Shown here in pieces: positions 15,649-23,002 of a stretch of DNA of 23,002 nt (its first letter is position 1; each line of letters opens with the position of its first letter). The notes below the pieces were generated by a model. It ran no database searches and had not been told where the DNA came from. It saw nothing but the letters and a program-made list of their open reading frames with translations. Where the stretch lies: contig JANPLD010000015.1 of NCBI GenBank assembly GCA_031426355.1, positions 1 to 23,002 of the forward strand, given 5' to 3'. Both the position numbers and the translations under genes were made by a program. This stretch comes from JANPLD01 sp031426355 (GTDB lineage Bacteria; Pseudomonadota; Alphaproteobacteria; Rickettsiales; UBA8987).

Positions 15649-16277
15649 ATAGTTAAATTCCCGAGCCTTAAATTCTTCAAGAATATTTCATCAAATTCAA
15701 ATGGTGAAATATTTATTCCAAGTTCTTTAAGTGAAGTAACGCCGTACTCAGATATTCCGCATGGAACTATTCCTTTAAAATGCTCCAAGTTCGGATTTAT
15801 ATTTACTGACAGCCCATGAAATGAAACCCATTTACGAACCCTGATACCAATTGCCGCAATTTTCTTTTCCTTATTTTGCTTGTCAAAGCACCAGATACCT
15901 ATCCGCCCTTCCCGCTTGAAGCTTTCAACCCCTATTTCTTCAAGAGTATCAATTACAGATTGCTCAATATCACTGACAAATTTTCTTAAATCAGGTTGCG
16001 GATAATGTTTTTTAAGGTCCAGCATTAGATAACAAATACGTTGCCCCGGGCCATGATATGTATATTTACCGCCTCTACCCACATTAAATATTGGGAAACC
16101 ATTATCATCAATAAGCTCCTCAACTTTAGCAGAAGTTCCGGCAGTATACACTGGCTTATGTTCAAGTAGCCATATTTCGCCTGTCTCTTCACCTGAGATT
16201 ATTTTTTCGACACGCTCCTCCATATGCTGAAGGGCTTCCGCGTAATCCAATGGTTCTTTTGAAATTGATATCTGCAC
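15645..16277 (-). CDS. lipB: Lipoyl(octanoyl) transferase LipB
   Basis: 210 aa. It moves octanoyl groups from acyl carrier protein onto lipoyl domains, the first step of lipoate synthesis. The motifs are VGRGGKYTYHGPGQ (66-79), KIAAIGIRVRKW (139-150) and FKGIVPCGI (167-175). The catalytic pair is K139 and C173, 34 residues apart as in characterised LipB. The start codon is GTG; no nearby ATG fits the family N-terminus and no Shine-Dalgarno is evident. It lies 14 nt after pncC on the same strand, so the two are probably co-transcribed. Confidence 0.95.
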   Translation of the reverse strand: MQISISKEPLDYAEALQHMEERVEKIISGEETGEIWLLEHKPVYTAGTSAKVEELIDDNGFPIFNVGRGGKYTYHGPGQRICYLMLDLKKHYPQPDLRKFVSDIEQSVIDTLEEIGVESFKREGRIGIWCFDKQNKEKKIAAIGIRVRKWVSFHGLSVNINPNLEHFKGIVPCGISEYGVTSLKELGINISPFEFDEIFLKNLRLGNLTI

Positions 16278-16291
16278 GAGCTAAAGCTGAT

Positions 16292-16786
16292 TTATTTTTT
16301 TAAATATTCTAAAATAACTTTTAACGCCTCTTCAACTGCTTGCAACCGGATTTCCTGCCTGTTTCCGGTAAAATTGAACTTATACGCTTTATTTAACCCT
16401 CGTGATTTCTCTGCAAAACCTATAAAAACCAAACCAACCGGCTTTTCTGTACTGCCACCATCCGGCCCTGCAATTCCTGTTACTGAAACTGAAATATTAG
16501 CAGAGGATTTTAGCATTATTCCCCACGCCATTTCCTTGGCGCATTCTTCAGAAACTGCGCCTAATTTTTCCAGAGTTCCAGCCTTAACATCCAGCATCTG
16601 CTGTTTTGAAAGGTTGCTATAAGTTACAGCCGCTCTATCTAAAACTTTTGAAGCGCTAGCGATCTCAGTAATCGCCCCAGCAATAAGCCCGCCGGTGCAG
16701 CTTTCTGCGAGGCTTATCATAATGTCCTTTTCCTGAGCTTTTTTAACTATCTCTTCGGCAAGCTTACTTATTTTCTCTTGATACAT
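16292..16786 (-). CDS. pncC: Nicotinamide-nucleotide amidohydrolase PncC (CinA C-terminal domain protein)
   Basis: About 164 aa, the stand-alone CinA C-terminal domain, which deamidates NMN to NaMN in pyridine-nucleotide recycling. The signature motifs are SLAESCTGGLIAG with the catalytic serine, AVTYSNLSKQQ, VTGIAGPDGGS and KPVGLVFIGF. The N-terminal CinA domain is absent, as in E. coli YgaD/PncC. The frame can also start at GTG 16792, adding two residues; I prefer ATG 16786. It is divergent from dapD with under 50 nt between them, so the two promoters must overlap. Confidence 0.92.
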   Translation of the reverse strand: MYQEKISKLAEEIVKKAQEKDIMISLAESCTGGLIAGAITEIASASKVLDRAAVTYSNLSKQQMLDVKAGTLEKLGAVSEECAKEMAWGIMLKSSANISVSVTGIAGPDGGSTEKPVGLVFIGFAEKSRGLNKAYKFNFTGNRQEIRLQAVEEALKVILEYLKK

Positions 16787-16832
16787 AGGCACATCACTTT
16801 ATAACCTGAATAAAATATAACAAAATATACTT

Positions 16833-17663
16833 ATGCTTAAATCTATAATCGAAAAAAACTGGGATGAAAGGGAAAGCCTTAATATTAACACTAAAGGTGA
16901 AGCGCGCGACGCGGTTGATTCAACACTTAATCTTTTAGATAAAGGCGAACTCAGGGTTTGTGAGAAAATAAATGGTGAGTGGCAAGTTAACCAGTGGGTT
17001 AAAAAAGCTATCCTGCTTTCATTCCGTTTGAATGATAACGCACTTATGGATTTTGGAGTTAATTTTAAGGGCCAGAATGCTTCATATTACGATAAAGTTC
17101 CGCTTAAATTCACAGGCTGGAAGGAAGAAGATTTTAAAAAGGCTGGTTTCCGTGCTGTACCGGGATGTTTCGTTCGCAAATCTGCTTTCATCGCGAAAGG
17201 AGCAGTATTGCTGCCATCTTTTGTGAATGTTGGCGCTTATGTTGGTGAAGGCACAATGGTTGATACCTGGGCAACAGTTGGCTCATGCGCGCAGATTGGC
17301 AAAAACTGCCATATCTCCGGCGGCGCCGGTATTGGCGGAGTATTGGAACCACTTCAGGCAAACCCGGTTATTATTGAAGACAATTGTTTTATCGGCGCTC
17401 GCAGTGAAGTTGCCGAAGGCGTTATCGTTGGCGAAGGCTCAGTTCTTTCAATGGGTGTATATCTCGGCGCTTCAACTAAAATAGTTGATAGAGCTACTGG
17501 AGAAATATTCTATGGTAAAGTTCCACCATACAGTGTAGTGGTTGCAGGCACTCTTCCTGGTAAAACTCCGGAAGCACCACATTTATATGCAGCAGTTATA
17601 GTAAAGCGCGTTGATGAAAAAACCCGCAGCAAAACTGGTATAAATGAATTACTTAGAGACTAG
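16833..17663 (+). CDS. dapD: Tetrahydrodipicolinate N-succinyltransferase DapD
   Basis: 276 aa, normal length. It transfers succinyl from succinyl-CoA in the succinylase branch of lysine and meso-diaminopimelate synthesis, supplying peptidoglycan. An N-terminal helical domain is followed by left-handed beta-helix hexapeptide repeats (AFIAKGAVLLPSFVNVGAYVG onward), with the conserved VDTWATVGSCAQIG and HISGGAGIGGVLEP. It is a single plus-strand gene in a minus-strand region. Its stop overlaps the proB stop by 4 nt (tail to tail). Confidence 0.97.
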   Translation: MLKSIIEKNWDERESLNINTKGEARDAVDSTLNLLDKGELRVCEKINGEWQVNQWVKKAILLSFRLNDNALMDFGVNFKGQNASYYDKVPLKFTGWKEEDFKKAGFRAVPGCFVRKSAFIAKGAVLLPSFVNVGAYVGEGTMVDTWATVGSCAQIGKNCHISGGAGIGGVLEPLQANPVIIEDNCFIGARSEVAEGVIVGEGSVLSMGVYLGASTKIVDRATGEIFYGKVPPYSVVVAGTLPGKTPEAPHLYAAVIVKRVDEKTRSKTGINELLRD

Positions 17664-18769
17664 ATGATAACCATATCATCTACGTGAATAATTGCTTCAC
17701 GACCGGAAAAGCCTAAAATCTTTTCTATCTCATCTGATTTTTTGCCTTTTATATGGGTAATATCATCGGAGGAATATGCGGTTATTCCTTTAGCAATTTC
17801 TTTTTTATCATGTGAGAAAATTGATATCTTTTCACCTCTCTCGAAATTTCCCTCTACAGATTTGACTCCTACAGCGAGTAGACTTTTCTTGGATTTCAGT
17901 GCTTTTTCTGCCCCCTCATCAATATAAATTTTTCCTTTACTGACGAGTGAATTGAGTATCCATGTCTTACGAGCTTTCTCAGGATTTTGAGTTGATTTGA
18001 ACAGAGTGTATTTTGCTTTGCCAGAGAATATATTTGCTATCGAATTATTATTTTTGCTGGAAGCTATAATAGTAGAACATCCGCTTTCTGAGGCAATCTG
18101 CGCTGCTTTTATTTTGGTTATCATGCCGCCGCTGCCAATTTCTGAACCACTACCACTTGCAAGTTTTTCAATCTCCGCATCAATTTTTTCTACTGAAGCA
18201 ATATGCTCAGCATCTTTATTTTTTGAGGGGTTATCAGTATATAAACCATCCACATCGGAAAGTATTATGAGCAGATCAGCTGAAACCATCTGTGCTACAA
18301 AGGCAGAGAGCCTGTCATTATCACCAAAGCGCAGCTCCTCTGTTGCCACCGTATCATTCTCATTAACTATCGGGATGATATTTTTCTTGAGTAATGTTTC
18401 AAAAGTATTTCTGGCATTTAAATAATTCCTGCGGTTTTCTGTATCAGAAATTGTGAGTAATATTTGTGCGGTAATTAACTTCTTTTTGGAGAGAAATTTA
18501 TTGTAGCTATTAATCAAGAGAGGCTGACCAATCGCAGCTAACGCCTGCTTTTCTTCCAGCTTAAGTTTTCCTTTTTCCTTACCATATAATTTTCTTCCCA
18601 AAGCAACTGCTCCGGATGAAACAACGATTACTTTTTTGCCTTTCTTCTGTAAGTCAAAAATATCCTGAGCTAATGTTTTTAGCCATTTTTCGCGCAAATC
18701 GAATTTTTCATCAACCAGAGTTGATGAGCCAATTTTTATTACGATCGTTTTTGCAGAAGAGATATTCAT
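17660..18769 (-). CDS. proB: Glutamate 5-kinase ProB
   Basis: 369 aa. It phosphorylates glutamate in the first step of proline synthesis. The amino-acid-kinase domain shows IKIGSSTLVDE, VSSGAVALG, NENDTVATEELRFGDND, SDVDGLYTDNP and GSGGMITKIKAA. A C-terminal PUA domain (about 280-369) makes it the full-length form. No proA lies nearby in the window. The start overlaps the ygfZ stop (ATGA, 18766-18769), and it is the last gene of a minus-strand run of six. Confidence 0.96.
   Translation of the reverse strand: MNISSAKTIVIKIGSSTLVDEKFDLREKWLKTLAQDIFDLQKKGKKVIVVSSGAVALGRKLYGKEKGKLKLEEKQALAAIGQPLLINSYNKFLSKKKLITAQILLTISDTENRRNYLNARNTFETLLKKNIIPIVNENDTVATEELRFGDNDRLSAFVAQMVSADLLIILSDVDGLYTDNPSKNKDAEHIASVEKIDAEIEKLASGSGSEIGSGGMITKIKAAQIASESGCSTIIASSKNNNSIANIFSGKAKYTLFKSTQNPEKARKTWILNSLVSKGKIYIDEGAEKALKSKKSLLAVGVKSVEGNFERGEKISIFSHDKKEIAKGITAYSSDDITHIKGKKSDEIEKILGFSGREAIIHVDDMVII
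17661..17682. repeat. Perfect 8-bp inverted repeat at the dapD/proB convergent ends
   Basis: TAGATGAT (17661-17668) and ATCATCTA (17675-17682) flank AACCAT. It begins at the dapD stop codon and encodes the last residues of proB. There is no T-run on either side, so it is not a classical terminator. It might protect or end both mRNAs where there is no room between the genes. Confidence 0.5.
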
Positions 18770-19560
18770 TTATGAAGTTTTAAAGGAACTTCCGAAACAG
18801 TTAAAGTTTTATTTTGCTCTGCCGCTTCAACTTCTATCAGTGCTAACGCTTCATTTTCAACTGAGGTTAAAAGTTTTCCAGTAGTTGCTTTGTCAGAAAT
18901 AATATCCTGACCTGATAACCCTTCCAGATTTTTATCAGCTGAAACTTTATAGATAGTTTTACGAACCGTGCCTCTATGCTGCGTTCTGGCGGTCACTTCC
19001 TGCCCTACATAACAACCTTTTTTAAAATCTACTGCATTATTCTCGATCATCCTGAATTGCAGTGGAAATGATTTTTCCTTTTCCAGATCAAACTCACCTT
19101 CAGGCACCAGATTATCAATCCGAAGCTTATTGTAAGCGCTTAATTCTGCTTTATGGAATGGAATAAAATCTTTACTGGTGATCAGCCTGAAACCCATTTT
19201 TTTATTTCGCGGGTCAGCAAATGATTCTTTTATACTTGCGTGCTTAGTCACATCAAGAGTTTGAAAAACATTGTGGCTTTCCGTTTCATCAATAAGCTCG
19301 ACATCAGAACGCAGTTTATACTGGCTTAGTTTTTTGAGAAGCATGTCTTTATCTGCCAAAGCACAATCTATCAGAAAATCATGGCCGCCGGCATTTACAA
19401 CGAAGAAATCTGCAATGTATTTTCCCTGAGGTGTCAGAAAATATGTATATATAGCCTCGCCTTTAAGCGTTTTATTAACATCATTTGAGATAATGCCTTG
19501 CAAAAATTTAGCAGAATCCGCACCTTTCACCCTGATAATGCCATGATCTAATTTTATCAT
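18766..19560 (-). CDS. ygfZ: Folate-binding YgfZ/GcvT-like protein (iron-sulfur cluster maintenance)
   Basis: 264 aa, GcvT-like fold. YgfZ proteins use a folate to help maintain some iron-sulfur enzymes. The signature KGCYVGQEVTARTQHRG with its conserved cysteine is present, together with the N-terminal segment RVKGADSAKFLQGIISNDV. The frame could open at TTG 19572, but ATG 19560 lies 1 nt after the glycosyltransferase stop and has GGCAGG upstream, so I chose it. It is coupled to proB downstream. Cobalt and nickel damage iron-sulfur clusters, but any link to the cnr locus is speculation. Confidence 0.92.
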   Translation of the reverse strand: MIKLDHGIIRVKGADSAKFLQGIISNDVNKTLKGEAIYTYFLTPQGKYIADFFVVNAGGHDFLIDCALADKDMLLKKLSQYKLRSDVELIDETESHNVFQTLDVTKHASIKESFADPRNKKMGFRLITSKDFIPFHKAELSAYNKLRIDNLVPEGEFDLEKEKSFPLQFRMIENNAVDFKKGCYVGQEVTARTQHRGTVRKTIYKVSADKNLEGLSGQDIISDKATTGKLLTSVENEALALIEVEAAEQNKTLTVSEVPLKLHK

Positions 19561-19561
19561 A

Positions 19562-20620
19562 TTACCTGCCAATTACTGTTTGTACTGCATTATTTAGTCT
19601 TTCGGATATTTTTTCAAGAGTGTAATTATTTATTAGTTTATTATAGGCATTCTCCGCAAGGCTTTGAGCTTTTTCGGGATTATCAATCAAATCTGCCAAA
19701 GCAATCGCCAGCTTTCCGGCGTGGCCTTTCTCAACCATTAAACAATCTTTTTCATTCTCACATATTTCTAAAGGCCCTTCCGAATCAGTTGTAATTATAG
19801 GAATTTTATGGGACATAGCTTCTAAAATCACGATCCCGAAAGGTTCGTGATGCGAAGGCAAGCAGAAAATATTTATTGAATCATAGAATTCATTTTTATC
19901 TTTCACCCAGCCTGTAAATTTTACGATATCATTTAACTTAAGTTCATCACGAAGTGTCTGCAAAGTAAATTGTTCTTCACCCGTTCCGCCAATTACAGCA
20001 TTAAATTTATAGCCTTTATCTTTTAGAGCCCCACAAGCACGAAGGAATACATCAACACCTTTTTTCTTAACGAAACGTGCCATTACGCCAATTGTTGGGA
20101 TTTGGGATTTGGGAGTTAGGCCTTGGGAATTTTCTTTGTTACTAACTCGCAGTTTAAGCAGATTAGGTATCACAATTATCTTTTCCTTTTTGAATCCTTG
20201 TGATGAAATAAAATTCTTTAGATCAGAGGTAATTGAAAAAATATGATCTGACTTTAACAAAGGCTTGATCTTATAATTATGGGCAACTGAAATAAGTGGA
20301 ACTTTATTATATTTTGCACTCAATCTAAATAAGGAGCTTGGTCTGTTGCCATGGGCTATTACCGCATCTGGTTTTATTTTTCTTACTAGATTATTTACTT
20401 TTAATTTTGCAATTAGATCCCATTTACCTAATTGCTGGATTTCTATTATTTCTAATTTTGAATTCTCTAATTTCCGCAGCTCTGTTAGAATTTTTGCATG
20501 TTTTCTAATTACACAAACAACTTCATTATTTTGCAGCAATAATCCTTCAGTATAATCCACAAAGGCCTGCTCAATCCCGCCTAGACTCTTGGCAAACATG
20601 GAGTTTATAATTTTAGCCAT
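19562..20620 (-). CDS. Glycosyltransferase family 4
   Basis: 352 aa, GT-B fold. The N-terminal half carries the acceptor-site segment SLGGIEQAFVDY. The C-terminal half has the nucleotide-sugar-binding pattern GVMARFVKKKGVDVFLRA, GGTGEEQ, FTGWVKD, FCLPSHHEPFGIVILEAMSHKIPII and the EX7E glutamates in that block. The substrate cannot be told; a surface glycan or lipopolysaccharide role is usual. The linker before GVMARF is encoded by a short G-rich repeat (read on the plus strand). It overlaps the preceding carbonic-anhydrase-like gene by 8 nt. Confidence 0.92.
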   Translation of the reverse strand: MAKIINSMFAKSLGGIEQAFVDYTEGLLLQNNEVVCVIRKHAKILTELRKLENSKLEIIEIQQLGKWDLIAKLKVNNLVRKIKPDAVIAHGNRPSSLFRLSAKYNKVPLISVAHNYKIKPLLKSDHIFSITSDLKNFISSQGFKKEKIIVIPNLLKLRVSNKENSQGLTPKSQIPTIGVMARFVKKKGVDVFLRACGALKDKGYKFNAVIGGTGEEQFTLQTLRDELKLNDIVKFTGWVKDKNEFYDSINIFCLPSHHEPFGIVILEAMSHKIPIITTDSEGPLEICENEKDCLMVEKGHAGKLAIALADLIDNPEKAQSLAENAYNKLINNYTLEKISERLNNAVQTVIGR

Positions 20621-21161
20621 TCAAGTAATCCCTTGAATCATTTACATAATTATCTGATGATCTCAAGATAAAATCTTTTTCTTCCTGTTTCATATCGCGG
20701 AGGAATTTTGCAGGGTTACCTGCCCATATCTGTCCGGCAGGAATTTCTTTTCTGTAAGTTATAACAGCTGCGCCTGCAACCATTCCGCCTTTTTTAACAA
20801 TAGCGCCGTCCATAACAGTAGAACTCATACCGACAAAACATTCATCTTCCAGAGTGCACGCATGCAGCATACATTTATGCCCGACAGTTATATTATCACC
20901 AATGATAGTCATGCCGCCCTGTCCTGAAGTATTAACTACAACTGAAGGTCTGGTCACATGAATAACTGTTCCATCCTGAATATTTGTGCGTTTGCCGATC
21001 CTGATATAATTCACATCACCACGTATAACACATCCCGGCCAGATGCTTGAATCCTCGCCTATCTCAACATCACCAATTATCACCGCGCCCGGTGCAATAA
21101 AGGCAGTCGGGTGGATTTTCGGATGAATATTTTTGAATGGCAGTATTATTGGCTCAGACAT
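20613..21161 (-). CDS. Gamma-carbonic anhydrase family protein
   Basis: 182 aa trimeric left-handed beta-helix protein. The metal-binding histidines are in place: H68 (DGTVIHV), H95 and H100 (VGHKCMLH). R47, D49 and Q62 match the usual trimer and active-site positions. Hexapeptide repeats run from AFIAPGAVIIGDV to VAGAAVITYRKEIP, then a C-terminal helix. Some members hydrate CO2 and many, such as YrdA and PaaY relatives, have unclear roles. The start (ATG 21161) lies just after the glutathione peroxidase stop. Confidence 0.93.
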   Translation of the reverse strand: MSEPIILPFKNIHPKIHPTAFIAPGAVIIGDVEIGEDSSIWPGCVIRGDVNYIRIGKRTNIQDGTVIHVTRPSVVVNTSGQGGMTIIGDNITVGHKCMLHACTLEDECFVGMSSTVMDGAIVKKGGMVAGAAVITYRKEIPAGQIWAGNPAKFLRDMKQEEKDFILRSSDNYVNDSRDYLNG

Positions 21162-21173
21162 AAATTATGAAAT

Positions 21174-21719
21174 TTATTTAAGCAATTTATCAATTTTATG
21201 GGTGATCTTTTTAGAAGTTGGAGAAGTAGTTGAAGCGTACCACTCAACTAAATTTCCATTTTTATCTATCAGATATTTATGGAAATTCCATTTTGGCGTT
21301 CCAAGTATGGAAACTTTAGTGGCCGCCCATTTATAAAATGGATGGGCTTTATCACCTTTTACATCAGTGATTGAAGTTAGCGGAAATGTTATCTTAAAAT
21401 TTTTCTGGGTATATTCTTCCACATCTTTTTCAGAATCCAGTTCCTGGCCACCAAAATTATCTGAAGGAACACCAATCAATATGAAATCTTTATCCTTATA
21501 TTTTTCATATAATTTTTCAAGCTTTGCAAACTGGGGAGTAAAACCGCACAGGCAGGCAGTATTAACAATCATTATTAATTTGCCCTTATAATCAGAAAGG
21601 TTTAATTCCTTACCTTTTATATCAGTAAAAGAGAATCGATAGGCGTTATCTTCTGCTGATATTGCCGGTTTGGAGAAACTTAAAGACATAAACACCAGGA
21701 TTAAGAATTTTTTGAACAT
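21174..21719 (-). CDS. Glutathione peroxidase family protein, probably periplasmic
   Basis: 181 aa thiol peroxidase that reduces hydroperoxides. Residues 1-22 form a signal peptide (ending AISA), so it is likely exported. The catalytic set is visible: C58 in VNTACLCGFTPQ, Q92 in FGGQE, W144 and N145 in KWNFHKYL. C56 two residues before is an extra cysteine. Bacterial members often use thioredoxin rather than glutathione despite the name. It is followed at 13 nt by the gamma-carbonic anhydrase gene and preceded at 4 nt by the methyltransferase. Confidence 0.93.
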   Translation of the reverse strand: MFKKFLILVFMSLSFSKPAISAEDNAYRFSFTDIKGKELNLSDYKGKLIMIVNTACLCGFTPQFAKLEKLYEKYKDKDFILIGVPSDNFGGQELDSEKDVEEYTQKNFKITFPLTSITDVKGDKAHPFYKWAATKVSILGTPKWNFHKYLIDKNGNLVEWYASTTSPTSKKITHKIDKLLK

Positions 21720-21723
21720 ATTA

Positions 21724-22290
21724 TTATTTTTTATAACAATACAGTTTCCATTTTCTTATTACATCAGGTTTTTCGATTATTTTATAGGGCTGCCATTCAA
21801 GCAGTTCAAAATTATTGCTGAGTATTGGAACACCTGCTTTCAGTTCATTTTTTAATTTCTCAGAAAGTTTCAGATTTTCTTTGTAAAAGAATACTATTGC
21901 ATCGGCGTCGCGGTAATTCTGATCTATAAGATCACCCTTAATTATTTTTATGTTGGGATTATTCCTGAAACGAAATTTTGAATATTTATAAGGGACAGAT
22001 AGGAGTTCAACGCCAATCACTTCAGCGTTCGGGAAGTTTTTAGATAGATAACTTACGAGGCCACCATAACCACAACCAAGGTCAAAAACCTTAAATTTTT
22101 TATCAGGAGTGAAATAGTTTTTCAGCTCATTAACAATATTTTTTCTGGTCTTTTTATCTGTCGGGATGCTAGGCGGCCATACGAATAATGCCGTTGCCAT
22201 CTGTATCGTATAAAAAATAAAAAATATCAGCAGCGCTATGAATATAAGCACCGGTATTGAGAGTATCAGGATTTGAAGAACTTCGTTCAT
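21724..22290 (-). CDS. Membrane-anchored class I SAM-dependent methyltransferase, substrate unknown
   Basis: 188 aa. A membrane helix at about residues 5-30 is followed by a compact Rossmann methyltransferase domain with motif I VFDLGCGYGGL (68-78), an acidic residue at the end of strand 2 (E95 in VIGVEL) and KGDLID for motif II/III. The domain is short, without an evident substrate domain. The membrane anchor suggests a lipid, quinone or membrane-protein substrate, which is inference. It is the first protein gene after the 16S 3' end, on the same strand, and probably starts the six-gene run ending in proB. Confidence 0.8.
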   Translation of the reverse strand: MNEVLQILILSIPVLIFIALLIFFIFYTIQMATALFVWPPSIPTDKKTRKNIVNELKNYFTPDKKFKVFDLGCGYGGLVSYLSKNFPNAEVIGVELLSVPYKYSKFRFRNNPNIKIIKGDLIDQNYRDADAIVFFYKENLKLSEKLKNELKAGVPILSNNFELLEWQPYKIIEKPDVIRKWKLYCYKK

Positions 22291-22307
22291 GTTATTATTT
22301 TATATTA

Positions 22308-22334
22308 TTCTCACTTCACTAAATGAGGCGAGAA
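22308..22334 (-). terminator. Imperfect hairpin between the 16S gene and the methyltransferase
   Basis: On the minus strand TTCTCGCCTCA pairs with TGAAGTGAGAA around TTTAG, ten pairs with one mismatch and one G-U. An AT-rich run (TAATATAAAATAAT) follows. It could end 16S transcription, but the T-run is poor, so an RNA-processing or attenuation role is equally possible. Confidence 0.35.
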
Positions 22335-22539
22335 TTGAATAACATAAAATACCATCAAATGAAACGCAAGTTTACATCGAAGAGTAAATTAAGAAGAAAA
22401 TTTTAAAGTGTGAAACTATTGTGAAGATTTCTTTTAAAATCGTATCTTATCAGGAAGTGAAGGACAGCGGTGTCGGCAAATAAATAATGATTGAAGCTAT
22501 AGAACTGGTCCGAAAACCGAGTTAACCATAACAAATCTT

Positions 22540-23002
<463 letters not shown>

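Overview
The window is a gene-dense, AT-rich bacterial chromosome segment that reads as alphaproteobacterial. The 16S 3' end (ending GGATTACCTCC in sense), the division genes and the protein families all fit. The 16S gene sits at the right edge. About 250 nt past its 3' end a protein gene begins, with no tRNA-Ile, tRNA-Ala or 23S between. An unlinked 16S gene is a known trait of Rickettsiales, so a Rickettsiales-like lineage is my best guess; I cannot name a species from the sequence alone.

Left part (1-3.5 kb, minus strand): an apparently intact nickel/cobalt-type resistance locus in the order cnrY-cnrX-cnrH-cnrC-cnrB, with the RND pump gene cnrA expected just past base 1. It carries its own control circuit: anti-sigma factor, periplasmic metal sensor and ECF sigma factor. 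Two near-identical promoter-like sequences (AGGGATAAAC-N8-TTCGTATTA) lie just upstream of cnrY and cnrC, the two positions where CnrH acts in Cupriavidus. This self-contained regulatory unit is the most interesting object here. A tRNA-Ser gene and a tRNA-like fragment lie at its upstream edge and may mark where it joined the chromosome.

Middle part (4.2-15.4 kb, plus strand): a small putative lipoprotein gene with a good promoter, then a shortened division/cell-wall cluster (mraZ-rsmH-ftsL-ftsI). It continues through 4-nt stop/start overlaps into mfd and rimI instead of murE and murF. A promoter and an array of TGGG-type repeats with 10-bp period ahead of mraZ form a textbook MraZ operator. 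An OmpA-family gene with a strong terminator follows, then a coupled glutathione pair (gshB-gshA).

Right part (15.4-22.3 kb, mostly minus strand): a small ORF interrupted by a TAG codon, lipB, pncC, plus-strand dapD, and a tight minus-strand run that reads membrane methyltransferase, periplasmic glutathione peroxidase, gamma-carbonic anhydrase-like protein, glycosyltransferase, ygfZ and proB. Glutathione synthesis and the glutathione peroxidase could act together against the oxidative stress that nickel and cobalt cause. dapD and the division cluster show that peptidoglycan synthesis is retained. I see no insertion sequence, prophage or CRISPR array.
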